DNA of 64,000 bases from Prosapia bicincta (GCA_036971475.1 JBAIZL010000001.1:99703850-99767849), one strand, 5' to 3'; positions 22,482-35,335 are shown, counted from the first letter of the stretch. The notes: generated by a model from the letters alone, not told the origin. Program-made: numbers and translations.

Positions 22482-24659
22482 CCAATGACTATATAATTAA
22501 GTATATATTGATTTGTAGAAAGGCCTCGATCAAATAACAGACAAATTCAACATTGTAAATTCATTACATAACGTTTAAATTTATGAATAAGCTGTCATCT
22601 TCAAGTAAATTTATTTCACTAAATTGAGATGGTAAAAAAAATATTATTAAAACAAAATTATATTTAACCCAAAACGTATTTTATTTTTATGGGAGTTTAT
22701 AATAAATAGAAATTCGGCTGATGATATTGCAATCATCTTGCAAACGTTTTTACTTGTTCATGAACTTACGAGATAAACTTCAACTACCTGCCACACACCT
22801 ATATAATTTCTTTTATACTACAATTTTAGTAAATAAAATAAACTTAAAGAGGAAATTTTTTAGATGCCGAAACTTATGGCAATGAATTTTCGTTTATTTG
22901 ATGAAAACGTTTCAAATTATTTATACGGTTTAATCAAATTAAGAGGTGGCGCACGTATTATTCAACTAATTTTTTAAAGAGTATTTAATTACAGTTTAGT
23001 AATATATTTCAAACATTAGTTTATTTTATTGTAAAACTGTTACAATCAAACTAGACAGTCAAAATCCATTTCATATATACTATGGTAATATTATCTAGAT
23101 TTTGTTTAAAAAAAGAAACCATTTACTGTTAATGTATTAAGGGTATAAGTTGACAAACAAATATATTTAAAGGAAGCACTGTATTTAACTTGTCGAGTGG
23201 GTAAAACTCTCTTGATAAATAATTTACTCATGTAACAAAAGCTTTGTTATCATCCAGTGAAACTTTGTAATCACGTTGCACACTGGAAGGGTACGTAAAG
23301 TTAACATTGGTTAGAATAGATCGTGTACGGTCGAAAAATATTTATAAATTTTTTTCACAAAACGTTATAAATGAGGTTAACGAACGTACGCCGGGGGCTA
23401 ATCCGGTAAAGGGATGCTGTGTAATAAATGTTCTACCCTTCCAGTAATTATCAGAGAATATGGGCTAGCTTCCTCTGTAATGGGGGTTGTATTGCGCAAC
23501 AGGAAGGGGTAGTGATTATATTGTACCGGTAAAGTATTGGTTACGTGCAACTATGCTTCTATACGGCGTACAGAAAGTGTTGGAAACAGAGCGCCCTACT
23601 CGTTGATTAATCTGTTAGGTAGGTTTTATGTTGCTTTAGTGATTTGTAGCGATTAGCACCATCGGTATTAACTTTGTAACGTTGTTTTATACCTATATAT
23701 TCTTAATTCTGAAGCAATACATTACTCTAAAAACTTTGTTTTACGGTTATCTGTTGTATTATTTACCTGTTCGGGTGAGCAGCGCCACTCGTGTATTCGA
23801 AACACAGCTGTTTCTCTAATAACTGCAAGCCTCATTTATGCTCTAACCGCAATCCTACTGACACCCACTTAATCTCTTTCCATATAATAATGAGACTGTC
23901 CTTAAACACACAAAACGCCATATCTTTCGGAACAATTAAAACTTTTCGTACACAACGATGATTAATCCAAGTGCTAAGATTAGACAGCAGAAGATGAAGT
24001 GCGTAACCCTCTATAGGCTCACTAACAAGGCATTTGTAAGCCAAATCTATCCGTGACTTCAGAAAAGGTACTCTTCGGGAAATTCCTTCGGTGTTCATGT
24101 AATTGTTTTCGGGAAGAGATGCTTTCTTGTCAGATTTTTGTATCTCTCTTCACCTGTTATTTACCGTTCTGTTTCACGTCAAAGAACTCAAATCCTTGGT
24201 ATATAAGAAATCAATCCTGGATCTGTACATTGCGATATAACTCGTGAGGAGAGATTCTTGATTCGTTCATGAGGAATGGACGAGTTTTGGTGGGTCAGAC
24301 TCGAGTAAAAAAGTTATTTTCAACTCCAAACTCAGTTTAAAAATATATGCAATAGCCGATGGATTCCCCTTTCTTCGTCATAACCTTAGGATTAAACCGA
24401 ATAAACTGTTGACCAAACTGTACACATATTTCCAGACTAAATATCTCTAGAAAAATAATTAATTAAATTATAATAATGTCCTGTTTAGACTATATCTCAC
24501 TTTTAAGATTTTAAATTAATGTCATATCTAATTGTGACATCCATTATATTTCACTTTGATTTTATAAAATTATTTTTAGACATTTCAACAGTGTAACATC
24601 TGTTGTTTGATTGTGTGTGTTTTTTTCATGCAGTTATATAATATACGTACATATATAAA

Positions 24660-24660
<1 letters not shown>
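22480..24660. other. Intronic, nothing recognised
   Basis: About 2.2 kb. The part at 23390-24280 is less AT-rich than its surroundings and could be an old insertion, but its short frames (for example 23832-24098 and 24053-24247) match no family I know. Confidence 0.4.
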
Positions 24661-24663
<3 letters not shown>

Positions 24664-24758
<95 letters not shown>

Positions 24759-24771
24759 GGAGGGAGAGAGA
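24664..24771. repeat. (TA)n(GA)n compound microsatellite
   Basis: TA units to about 24718, then about 26 GA units with a few GGA interruptions. Confidence 0.95.
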
Positions 24772-24774
24772 TTA

Positions 24775-27700
24775 TTCAACACTGTTATCTTAATTTTTAC
24801 TTAAACGCAAAATTTCGTCATTCTATTTAAAGATATTCTTCTGCTCGTCCTTGGTCATTTCCTTTGGGCTCAAGGCCTTTCTTTTGCTTAAAAATGTCCT
24901 ACTTTTATTCAAATAAATATGGCCTTGCTATTACTTACATAACCGTGAAGTTATTAAGATCAATCACGAAGTTTACAATTTGCTAATGCAAAGAAAACTC
25001 TAATGCTGGTAAAACACTAAACGGCTAAAAAGTAACCATTCTACATATCTAGGACAAATAAAATTGTGAACTATATTCCAATAAAAAGTAGCCTAATATT
25101 GTTTTTTTTTAATGAGTAAATATCCAAATATTTATCTATATGGTCTGCATTCGTAAAGAATTAATACACCCATCCGCTTGTAAATTTATTTTAAAAAGTG
25201 AAACAATTTCCATCATGTTTGGATTTTCTCCAGTACACTCATATTGTGACTTGCAAACCGCCTCTTTGAAAAGCCAACTAAGCTCCCTCGTACAAATCTA
25301 CCCTCGCATTCACCCTATTCAAATTAGCAGATTAAACGTAGTCTGTATAATACTAATTATAGGTACACAGAAGGGAAAGGATCGAAACAGAGTATCAAAC
25401 TTTTTGATACCCTAAAATCAACCCACTTTCGTTTAATCCCTGGTATTACGTTTACACCCCTAAATACCTTTCCCGCTTTACTTTATATCATAAAGAATAA
25501 CATTATCCACTCCCTAATGCGTTGTAGTAAATAAAGTTGTTTATATAAGCTACTCAAACATAATCAAAATTTTCTAAAAAATTTAAACAATTTATAAATA
25601 TTAAACATTTTAAAAATACACAGATATTATAATAAACACTGCCACACTATAACTTCGTCCAGACCAAATGCTAGAAATAAAAACAACCATTTATATAAAT
25701 ATGTCATGAAAAATAGTCACATTCTTATGTGTTTGTTTAGTGACAAAAGCACAATTTTAAAAACTGATACGAGATACAACTCTTTACTGTATATTACTAA
25801 TTGGGTATATTGTGAGAAATATTACTCAATCAGAGTAGTTCGAGTAAAATTAATAGTAGTTGGCTTGGTGCTTACTGAATAAAGTAAATACATTGTGCAA
25901 TTAAGTTGTAACTTATATTTTAGGTACAGAAACGTTTCTGATACAGAATAGCTTTAATATTCAGCAGCCATACTTGTCGGTCTTTTTGTAAATTTTTCTT
26001 CACTGTGTTTTTCATTTCCCTGATAATCATCTCCCTCCAAATAAAAATGAGCCTTTTTGAGCTGAATTTTGGGGATTCGTTACTTATGCCTGTACAACGT
26101 TTTATGGCAACAATATTTACAACTATTATGTGTCTCGCCTTGAAGGTTCCTCACTGAAAATACTTTCTCCTTCGTCACGTAGTCTCTCTCGTTCTATCTC
26201 ACTAGATTTCCCTACCAAATGTCTCAATAAAACGATTTTTGTTGCCTCAAATTCGCTCTAGTAGGTGTCTTAACTGTATTACTTGGCTCCTGCAGGTGAC
26301 TAAATCTTTCACAATTGCACTACAAGCCTATATTCTGTTTTTGACATTATTTAATATCAGTCGGGCCAAAAACGTGTTATGGCAAAACGTACCTGCCGTC
26401 ATTTCGTCGTTTCATTCTTTTATCATCTCTTTTACAATTCCTTTGTCAATGCTATACTTAGGTACTTTTTCTTATTTTGATTTCATTTTCGATCAACCAG
26501 TATGAAACCTGTAGCCGACGAAGGTTGGGAGATTACTATAATTATAGAAATAATTAACGTTGGGAAATAAGGCCCGCTTTGAAATGATGAAGAGTGAATG
26601 ACAACCCAGGAACGCTTACCTAAAGGGGCGAAGAAAACCCAGCTACCCGGCGTACTTAACTTCTGTAATGTGTTAATTTTAGAAACAAACACATTCTGTT
26701 ACCTAATATATATTTCCAACCGCCATTATTTATATTCTGTGGCTAACGTCCTTGTAATGCAGTCGATGTCTTCTATTTCTTGCGCTATTTACATGTTATT
26801 TGCTAATGACAATGCATACATAACTCCCCTAACATTGCAGATATTTCGAAAAAGACATCAGCAAGTTAAGACTATTAACGCACCCCCTTTCCCAAGTGCC
26901 GTGTTAAAATTGTTTCAGCCATCTCCTGTTTACCCTCCGAAAATTTCTCAACACCACTCTGGCCGTTTCTTAAACATGTTCCTTTAATATTACTCATTCA
27001 CCATTAAAGATATTTATTTATTTTCCGATAAACTATTTTTATTTTCACTGTTTATTACACAAGATTCAGAAAGTAATCTTTTCAGTAAACCATAACCCAG
27101 GAATAGTGTAGTTATTGAGGTATAACTTATAAATCTTATGCACTACTAATAGTAATTAGATATTGGTTCTGGATGGTTACTAAATTAACCCTAAACAATG
27201 TTGTACGACTTCCTGGTTACTATAGTCAGCTGCCAACTATAAATTAAATTTAAATATAATTTACGCTACTATAACCTCAATCCTCCACAGACGGAAATGC
27301 GAACGCATTGTAATGAGCAGCGCTGATGTGATTACAAGTAGCACGAGAGGAAACCCGAAGACGGACCAAGATAGAGGATTAAGTACACCGCCTCGTGCAA
27401 GCTGCTAGTTTTACTTCCCGCCTCTCGAGACTTATGATTTTGGACTAATGCTTTGCCAAGTAATATCTACAGAGTATTAGGCAGGGGGATGTGAGCAAAT
27501 ATGAAAGTTTATAGAAAGCCTATTGCTATTTAGTTACCCTAGATGTTTGTTGTTATACAAACTTTAGCAAACATTTGATTTTACTACTTGACTTTTACCA
27601 ACTTCCAGGTATAATGTTTATTTTCTAAATCCAAATTGTTGAAAACACCGTTCCGACAGATTATATCCATTTTTGTTTGTTTCTTTAGTTTTTTATTTAA

Positions 27701-28180
27701 ACCACTTGATAATTATTCAGCTTGCTAGTTTTTCGTATTTCAAGACCCTTAAGCATGTTAAATCATTTAACTTGTTCTTTATTAAGTTTAAAATATGTTT
27801 TCCTCTTCTATTAAACTCATGCTGGATCTATTTATTAGGAATATAATGTGGTTGAATTATTCATAATAAATACACAAACACATTTTAACCACAAACTTTC
27901 TTTATTTTATCCTAATGTATATTTCAGTTACCAAGTAACCATCCTTAGAGGGATAACATACAAAGACTCATGCAGGATGTGGGTCTTAGGTGGAAAATGT
28001 ATTTTATAAAAAATTAGAAAATCCACTATTTGCAAATCATTAGAAATAGTTTGCAACTTAACTCCAGATATTGTCAACGCGTACAATAATGAAAAAATTA
28101 TTACGATTTATCTTAAAATTAGGATGCGACATAGTAAAAAAGGTATTTAAAGAATTACGAATGTTTTACTTAATACAAGT
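24775..28180. other. Intronic, no gene recognised
   Basis: About 3.4 kb. Open frames at 25140-25415, 26239-26505 and 26598-26987 are 88-129 codons long, but have no conserved motif and no matching exon context. I treat them as chance frames. Confidence 0.4.
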
Positions 28181-28183
28181 CCA

Positions 28184-28352
28184 AATGTTGAAGTCGTTTT
28201 TCGTATTCTTCCAGATTCACAATAGAGCTGACGATTTTTTTCTCTTATATCTTTGGAAGTGTTATATGGGTCAGTCATTAAAATAACAGGCTACAAAAAT
28301 TAAATTGAAATGACAACTTAAAAGACAAACTTTTATTTTCTAAATTATTGAA
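28184..28352. repeat. 165-bp flanking repeat, left copy
   Basis: Matches 39974-40139 in direct orientation: both contain CTTCCAGATTCACAAT, CTTATATCTTTGGAAGTGTT and AAATGACAACTTAAAAGA. The left copy ends exactly at ATTGAA, where the giant element begins. Before the insertion, the two copies would have been adjacent in tandem. Confidence 0.85.
28347..28352. repeat. 6-bp target duplication, left
   Basis: ATTGAA directly before the first base of the left inverted repeat (AGTAGATC), repeated at 39968-39973. Confidence 0.8.
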
Positions 28353-31300
28353 AGTAGATCTGGCCCCAGACTGGCGCGCACTACCCCTAACTCGGCCTGT
28401 ACGTAACCTAGGACTATAGGGGTAGTTTTGGATGATGCTGAAGGTCATCGCGCCCCTGACCGTAGCCTTAGGGGTGGTTTCGACCACGTTTAGAGGGGTA
28501 GGGGGTAGTTTTTCGAAACAATTTATTCCCAACCCACTGACCTAAGCTAGCCAAAATGGATCTAACCTAACCTAAGTGTTGGGGGTGACCTCAGCTACGT
28601 TCAGGACCATCTCCGGGGGTAGCTCCGGGGGTGGATTGGGGGTGGGGGTAGTTTTCGAAAAAATTTTGGAAAAACGTTTCTTGGCTGAAGGGGTGAGTTT
28701 AGAGTGTATTATTGAGTCGGTAGGGGTAGTTTCACCTAGGGGTAGTTTTCACAAAAAATATGAAATCGCCAAAAATCGATCGGTTGGATCAACAGACAGT
28801 ACGGGATACGTGTAGAGTCCTTTTTGGACAGCTACAGGGGAGGGTTCACCTAAGGGTAGTTTTTACAAAAAATATGAAATCGCCGAAAATCGATCGGTTG
28901 GATCAAATGACCGTATATGGTATGGTTAAAGTCCATCCTGGTAGGCTGTGCGGGTGGTTTCACCTGTTTTTAGATTGCCAAAAATAATCGGGGTCCTAGG
29001 TAAAATCCACCCGGGCATTAGTTAAACCCGCCAAGGTAGAGCCAATATGGAGCACGCTATCGGTTAAAGCCAATCCGAGCCTATCCACCCAGCAGCTAGG
29101 CCTTAGGTAAAGCTAACACTGAGCAAGGTAAAGCCAACCTGGGTAACCCTGGCCATACCTAGAGACACCCAGGAGCCAGGCCCGAGGTAAAGCCTCTTTG
29201 GAGTCAGCCCTAGGTCCAGGGTGGTCGCTATATCAATTTTAGACTCCCGACTAAGACAAATACCTTCACCAAGTCCTAGGTAAAGCCACCCAGGTGTCAG
29301 ATAAAGTCACACTGGAGCCATGCTTGAGGTTAAGCCACCCAGGCTTTAGGTAAAGCTACCTTGGAGTATGGACTTAGGTAAAGCTTGGCCCTAGTTAGAG
29401 CTAACTTGGAGTATGGACTTAGGTAAAGCCAACCCTAAGCCCGCACTTAGTTAGAGCCACCCCGGAGAAAGGCCTGAGGTAAATTCACACTAGAGTCAGG
29501 CTTTAAGTGAGGGGTAGTTTTGCATCAAAAAATGATAGGTTAGATCAAATGACCAACGATCCAACTAAACGCTAATTTTAATCGACCAACAATTATACAC
29601 CGAGTTCAAATAGTCAACAAGTTGAATCGACCAATCACAACGCAGGGGCCGGTAGGTCTATTCAAACGGTCGCTGTAAGACGTGAAGGCTTATATACCAT
29701 ATTAAGCCAATATATATATGATAGCCCACATAATATGTTAAACAAATACGCATGCAAGCCTACATACATACTATGCTAGGCTAACATACATGGGCCTACT
29801 ATGTCTGTAAACCACAGGCCAAAGCCCGTATGACCTGAGCTATTTTCACCTCTTCTATCAGGTTGATCCTGGCAACCGTATAATATGGGAGGTACTATAG
29901 GGTACATCTACCAATGCATAACCTATCAAGCCCACGTAAAGATTTAATATATTTGACGACGTATCCGCGTTCGAGCGACTCTAGGCAAGTAGTAGGCTTA
30001 CCCTAACTAGAGTGTTCTACCTTAAATAAATTGGATGATGCAGGGCAAGGGGTTATGATTGTCTATGCGACAAAATAATAAACAAAGCAACAAAGCCCTG
30101 TCGTTTCAGGGAATACGCTTGACCGTGTGCTAGACATGTACAGACTTGCAGAGATAACACATTATCTAAAAACCGCAACGTCGGCCGGTGACCACTATAG
30201 CAGGCTTAAAACCCGCACGGCTGTGTCGACGTGAATCTAGGCGCGTGTTTATGTTTTGATTATTGTATCAACTTACTATGTACTATCGGCATACCAAGGC
30301 CTACATATATAATCAGAAATCAGTGTAAATAATCAAATAGCCTCAATGGATATATCCTATAGCTGTAAATGTATCTAGATATAAAGGTATATATGGAGAA
30401 ACACTAATAATGAGGCCTATCACAAAACGTGAATAAATATATGTTATAAAACGATCCTAAAACGATGCTAAGCCAACACGCATGCTATCATACATAGGCG
30501 TATACACCACGTTAAGCCTACATACATGATAGTCCACATAATGTGTTAAACAAATATCCATGTAAACCTGCATACATACTATGCTAAGCCGACCTACATG
30601 AATCCCTAAATGTGCCTACTATGTCGGTAAACCACTGGCCAAAGCCTATATGATCTGAGCCAGTTTCACCTCGTCTATCAGGTAGAACCAGGCAACCGTA
30701 TAATACGGGAAGTACTATATGGTATAGCTAACAATGCATAACCTATCACGCCCATGACGGTCAACAAATATTACAATATAATTAAAAAGTTACGCAACCT
30801 ATATACATACAATGCTAAGCCAACATAGGCATATATACTATGTTAAACCAGCATGCAATATACTCTAAATAGCCATATATACGCTGTTAAACCAATATGC
30901 AGGTTAACCTATATACATCCTGTATTAGGCCAATATCCCCGTTACCCACATAGGCCTATGTTAAGCCGAGATGAATGATAGCTTATATAGTGTGTTAAAC
31001 AAATATGTGTGTAAACCTACATAAATAATATGCTAAGCCTACATACTGTGCTAAACAGATATGCGTGTAAACCCACATAAATACTATGCTAACCAACATG
31101 GATGCTATCCTACATAGGCTTATATACTATGTTAGGCCTGCATACGTAATCACCCTATATAGTGTGTTAAATAAATATGCGTGTAAACCAAATAAATACT
31201 ACGCTAAGCCAACATGCATGCTATCATACTATGTTAAGCCTACATAATGTGTTAAACATATATGTATGTAAGCCTGCATAGATATTATGCTAAGAAGACA

Positions 31301-32973
31301 TGGGCCTACAAAGTATAACACATTATATCCAGTGCATAGTTTAGCTAATGGTTATCACACACACTATCCTACAAGCTGCCCACAAATTACCACATAATAC
31401 CTGATACATAGCCTGGGTAATCATTAACACATAATATGCCCCAACACATAATATCCGGTGCATAGCCTCGCTAAATAAGCATAAATTCCCCAAAATTTGC
31501 TTATCAATTATGTGTGGTCTAGATTTAGTCACACATGTCACTTCAAAAGTCAGCTGGAAAGAAACACTAGCCTGGTATATACTATGTTAAACCAGCATGC
31601 AATATACTCTAAATAGCCTTATATACGCTGTTAAACAAATATGCGTGTAAACCTACATAAATACCACGCCAAGCCAACATCCATGCTATCATAGATAGGC
31701 GTATATACTATGTTAGGCCTACATACTGCGTTAAACAAACATGTGTGTAAGCCTGCATGTATATTATGCTAAATCGACAAGGGCCAACAAATTATAACAC
31801 ATTATATCCAATGCACAGTTTAGCTAATGGTTATCACACAGTAGCCTGACTACAACTTGCCCACATAATACCTGATACATAGCTAGACTAATCATTAACA
31901 CATAGTATCCGATGCATAGCCTGACGAGGGGTTAACATATAGTATCCGATAAGTAGCCTGAGTATGCCCCAACACATAATATCCGGTGCATAGCCTCGCT
32001 AATGGTTAGCACATAGTATCCAAAACATAGCTAGGCTAGTGGATAACTAATGGTTAGTTTGACTATGGTTGACACACACAGTACCTGTTGCATAGCTAGG
32101 CTAATGATTAACACATAGTACCCGATGCATAGCCTGACTAGGGCTAGCACATAGTATCCGAGGTATAGATTGACTATAGGTTAACAAATAGTATCCAAAG
32201 CATAGCTAGGCTAGTGAATAACTAGTGGTTAGTTTGACTATGGTTAACACACACAGTATCCGATGCATAGCTTAGCTAATGGATAACACATAGTAACCTA
32301 TGCCTAGCCTGACTAGGGCTAACACATAGTATCCGATGAATGGCTCGACTAAGGCTAACACACAGTATCCGATGCACAACTTAGGATCGAATATGACGTC
32401 ATCCAGGGCGAAGAACAAGACGGCGGCTATGTTGATACCGTGTTCAAACGGGCTATGGCCAGTGCGGGCTAGATCAAATAGCCAACGTTTCAACTAAACT
32501 ACTGTCTTACGCTAAGTTTAACCAACCAACATACGCGAAGTTCAAACGAACAACATTGACACCGGGTCCAAATAGGCTAAGGCCAGATCAACGTTTCAGC
32601 TAATCAACGTTGAAAAACCTACGCTAATCAACCAACATCTACACCGAGGTCAAACGGGCCTATGGTTAGTGAAGGCACAGGCAAAAGCCCTAGGTCTTAG
32701 ACAGTATAGATAGCTACCAACGCTTACCAAAATATATCTATGCAGAAACCGTCAAGGCCTTTACACATATTGTCTAGGTATGTTGTATCATTTACAGCAT
32801 CAAAACTAAGGTAAAGCTACCTTGGAGGTAGGCCGTAGGTAAAGCTACCCTGGAGTCAGGTAGTAGGTAAAGACACCCAGGTCTTAGGTAAAGCCACCTT
32901 GGAGAAGGGCCTTAGGTAAAGCCACCTTGGACTTAGGTTAAACCCATCCCGAAGTCAGGTCTTAGGTGAAGCC
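28353..32973 (+). repeat. Left terminal inverted repeat, 4.6 kb
   Basis: Layout from the outer end: a unique-looking end with several GGGGTAGTTTTCG motifs (28353-28730); a 116-bp direct repeat in two copies (about 28732 and 28848) containing GATCGGTTGGATCAA; an array of degenerate units around TTAGGTAAAGCCACC (28990-29510); a long stretch with units such as GTTAAACAAATATGCGTGTA and TACATAGGC (29690-31800); units around CACATAGTATCCGATGCATA (31800-32370); and a second AGGTAAAGCC array (32800 onward). No intact gene is seen in the arm; its short frames appear in mirrored pairs. Confidence 0.85.
32394..32401. promoter_or_regulatory. TGACGTCA palindrome in left arm
   Basis: A perfect CRE-type octamer, followed 26 nt later by GGCGGCTATGTTGATA. 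The same pair of motifs recurs in the core (34889-34896, then GCGGTTATGTTGATA) and, mirrored, in the right arm (35930-35937). CREB/ATF binding is only an inference. Confidence 0.4.
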
Positions 32974-33154
32974 ACCAAGGCCTTAGTTAAGGCAAACATT
33001 GAGCAAGGTCTCAGGTAAAGCCAACCCGAAGCCTTAGGTAAAGCTAGCTTGGAGTCAACCCATAACAATAGTTACTCTAAAGCGGCTATCGATGCTCTCC
33101 TTATCATAATAGTTAATTAAGGTGTAAATAAAACTCTGAATATACAGGTAAGAC
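32974..33154. repeat. Core edge, unpaired AGGTAAAGCC units
   Basis: The tandem subrepeat continues past the end of the paired arm to about 33060, and then unique AT-rich sequence leads to the RING gene's 3' end. Confidence 0.6.
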
Positions 33155-33160
33155 TTTATT
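33155..33160 (-). terminator. Poly(A) signal of the RING gene
   Basis: AATAAA on the minus strand (context GTTAATAAAGTC), about 33 bp downstream of the RING stop codon. Confidence 0.6.
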
Positions 33161-33192
33161 AACGAATATTTAAACTATGATATTTTGAACAA

Positions 33193-34408
33193 TTACTCCA
33201 AGTTCAGATATAGCCGGTAGCGTCTGTCTACGCGTTTCCTACATATGGGGCACATCTGCACCTTTTCAGCACACTCGTTGCAATAAACGTGACCGCAGGG
33301 TATGATGACAGTGCATGGTGGTCTTCCTAAGCAGACAGCACAGTCCGCTATACGATAGCCGCCTCCTTCAATCTGCTCTCCCGAACTTCTCTGTTTCAAC
33401 ATACGTACAAAGTGGATAATTTATATTATTGTACACGAATAGTATGAATATAGGTATCGCTACAAAATGTAACACTTACGACCGTGTATGGAGGGTCTCG
33501 CTCGACCATTACAGCCCTCGCTTCAGCGACAGCCACTCTTCTTCTGCCCTCTTCAACTAGCTTGTCCAGCTCGCCAATCATAATCCTCCATACGCCGACT
33601 GCGTAGAAGCTATCCTCACACGTGTCTTTACGCAACGCCCCCTCTAGGTCCGATACAAGCCGTCTTAGCATATATAGTGCATCAGTCGTTACGCTACGTG
33701 CTGCAGCTGGACGTGCATACTCCACAACAGTCTAGAAAAGGATTAAATAGAAATTAAAAAATCTTGTATAAGCCTATACTACTACTACTACTATCACCGT
33801 ACAATAAAACTTACCGCATATTGAGGAGGATATCGTATCCTGCGTCCTAAACAAAGTAAACAGTCTATACGGGCGTGCTCGTCCCCTCGTATGTGCTTCA
33901 GTTCCTCCTCTAATACGCTTGAATGGAAAATTCGATTTCCGACCCTGATGATAGCGTGATTTATTGGTCCAGCCTATGAAATACAATTTATTAGTAATGA
34001 AAAATACAAAGATAACAGTAATAACGCATTAGGAATACAATAATCACCAGTGTTGGATGGTTGGTAGACTCGGGTCTTTTGGCTGGAGTGTTTGTCCCCT
34101 GAAAGAAACATATCATTAATAGATATGAAAATGAGCCTCTGATAATAGTCTAAATTGTATATAATTACCTGCGATGTGGTACCAGAGGTACTCGGTTCGG
34201 CTTCCATCGAATTGCGGCTATAGTACGGTGTCCTTGGGCTACTCCGCTATCTAAATCATCCCAAATACCCGTTTCATCATGGCCTGAATCGTCGTTGTTT
34301 GTTGGCTGAAAAACCAATGGAAAAATTGGAATAACGAAAAATAGAAAGTAAAAAAAAAAGAACACACTATTTCATACTCACCTCTGACTGAATACTTTTA
34401 TCGGTCAT
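33193..34408 (-). CDS. Six-exon RING-finger (C3HC4) protein, element cargo
   Basis: Model: exons 34382-34408, 34169-34246, 34048-34098, 33815-33973, 33480-33731 and 33193-33390, all phase 0, with 70-135-bp GT-AG introns; 254 residues. The last exon carries the RING at residues 206-239, spacing C-x2-C-x11-C-x1-H-x2-C-x2-C-x6-C-x2-C, with PCGHVYCNEC and CPICRKRV near the extreme C terminus, as in IAP-type E3 ligases. No BIR domain is seen. The 84-residue exon before it is predicted helical (VSDLEGAL, GELDKLVEEGRRRVAVAEARA), so possibly a coiled coil. The N terminus is Ser/Thr/Pro-rich; exon 4 has an extra CLLC pair. Most probable role: ubiquitin ligase; substrate unknown. The N-terminal exons are less sure: a stronger acceptor at 34305 breaks the frame, and translation could start at the internal ATG, 34207 (232 residues). 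Confidence 0.75.
34306..34381 (-). other. Alternative intron 1 (frame-breaking acceptor)
   Basis: Donor GTGAGT at 34376-34381 and a pyrimidine-rich acceptor (GGTTTTTCAG) give a 76-bp intron and a 137-nt exon 34169-34305. That exon is open in its own frame (acidic, starts PTNNDDSGHDE) but shifts the message, and a TAA in exon 4 would end the product at about 75 residues. The weaker acceptor TTTAGATAG at 34247-34249 restores the RING frame. Confidence 0.5.
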
Positions 34409-34504
34409 CGTTAATCTTAACACATCTAATTGCAAAAGCGTTGAAGACTGGTGCTCTCTGTATGAAATTCCCGGCATATTTACCTACTTCACCCCTCCCC
34501 GCTA

Positions 34505-34512
34505 TGACGTAA
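34505..34512. promoter_or_regulatory. TGACGTAA, CRE-like site near gene 5' end
   Basis: A one-base variant of the TGACGTCA palindrome, about 100 bp upstream of the RING gene's first ATG. With the full site at 34889 it may belong to the promoter. No clear TATA-initiator pair was identified; an ATTATATACC stretch lies at about 34537-34546. Confidence 0.25.
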
Positions 34513-34550
34513 TTGCTCATCACAAGCCGAAAAACGGTATATAATTACCT

Positions 34551-34823
34551 CTATGACCGACGGTAATAGAGTATACTGATACCATTAAATATGCTAGATG
34601 CCAGGATGATCCTATACTGTACCTTAGAAATGCTAGAGGTTGTGATGATCCTCTTCTTTATCAGCCTTGTAGATGAGCAGATTCGATAATCCTGTTTGAA
34701 ATGAGAACCATATGAATAAGGTCTGATCATGGTCATAGGCACAGGTATGTAACAGCCCGAAGGCCCTGCCCTGTGATTGACCTGCAGATAGAATAATGTT
34801 AAAGTAAGTATGGTGGCAAGCAA
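34551..34823 (-). other. Unassigned open frame in core (possible 5' exons)
   Basis: A 90-codon frame without family motifs. Two splice-like signals lie in or beside it: an acceptor ATCTGCAG near 34783 and a donor GAGGTAATTATATAC at its 3' edge, almost identical to the donor of RING-gene exon 2. It may therefore be untranslated leader exon sequence of the RING gene and not a gene of its own. Confidence 0.2.
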
Positions 34824-34888
34824 CAGTTAATCCTATACAGATGACTGTCCAACATATTGTTAGACGCCGTCTTGACCGCCATTGTGTT

Positions 34889-34896
34889 TGACGTCA
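34889..34896. promoter_or_regulatory. TGACGTCA palindrome in core
   Basis: About 480 bp upstream of the RING gene start, followed by GCGGTTATGTTGATA, which echoes the block beside the octamer in the left arm. Confidence 0.35.
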
Positions 34897-35039
34897 TTTG
34901 CTGCGGTTATGTTGATATGTCCAGAGTACGCTATCGCGGTCATAACAGTATTAATCTATAGGTTTTAAAGAAGCATTTATTTGTCGAGCTCTGTGTGTGT
35001 ATGATCTACACCTGCAATGAAACTGTTTATTGACTTGTA

Positions 35040-35335
35040 GGATAATGTAAGGTAACGTGCATATTGGTTTAATACAGAATGTGAGTAGATTTACAGGTAT
35101 ATCGACCTAACACAATATGTAGGCCTATGTAGGTTAACACCCATATATACCTAATACAGGTTCACGTGCATATTGGCTAAACACAATCTGTAGGCTAATG
35201 TAGGGTAACATAGATATTGGATTAATACAGAGAGAATGTAGGTGTCCATGCTTATTGGTTTAACACAGTTTGTTGGGTAACACACATAATGGTTTAATAC
35301 AGGCTGTATACTATTGTGTTAGGTTATTGATTGGT
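35040..35335. repeat. Unpaired subrepeat block in core
   Basis: Degenerate units around GGTTTAATACAGaaTGT, ATGTAGGCCTATGTAGG and TAACAC..CATATTGG resemble the units inside the arms but have no mirrored partner on the left side of the core. Confidence 0.6.

Noticed and set aside
26239..26987. Open frames as a possible host gene
   Set aside because: No conserved motif, no splice-bounded structure, and composition like the surrounding intron.
28561..28577. CTAACCTAACCTAAG as an insect telomere repeat (TTAGG)n
   Set aside because: Only about 2.5 units, mirrored in the other arm; too short to indicate telomeric origin.
31341..31541. Paired frames in the arms (also 32272-32493, 28760-28987 and their mirrors)
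   Set aside because: They appear twice only because the arms are inverted copies, and they read subrepeats without domain motifs.
34551..34823. A second protein gene in the element core
   Set aside because: No motif, and splice-like signals at its edges fit leader exons of the RING gene better; kept only as a low-confidence feature.
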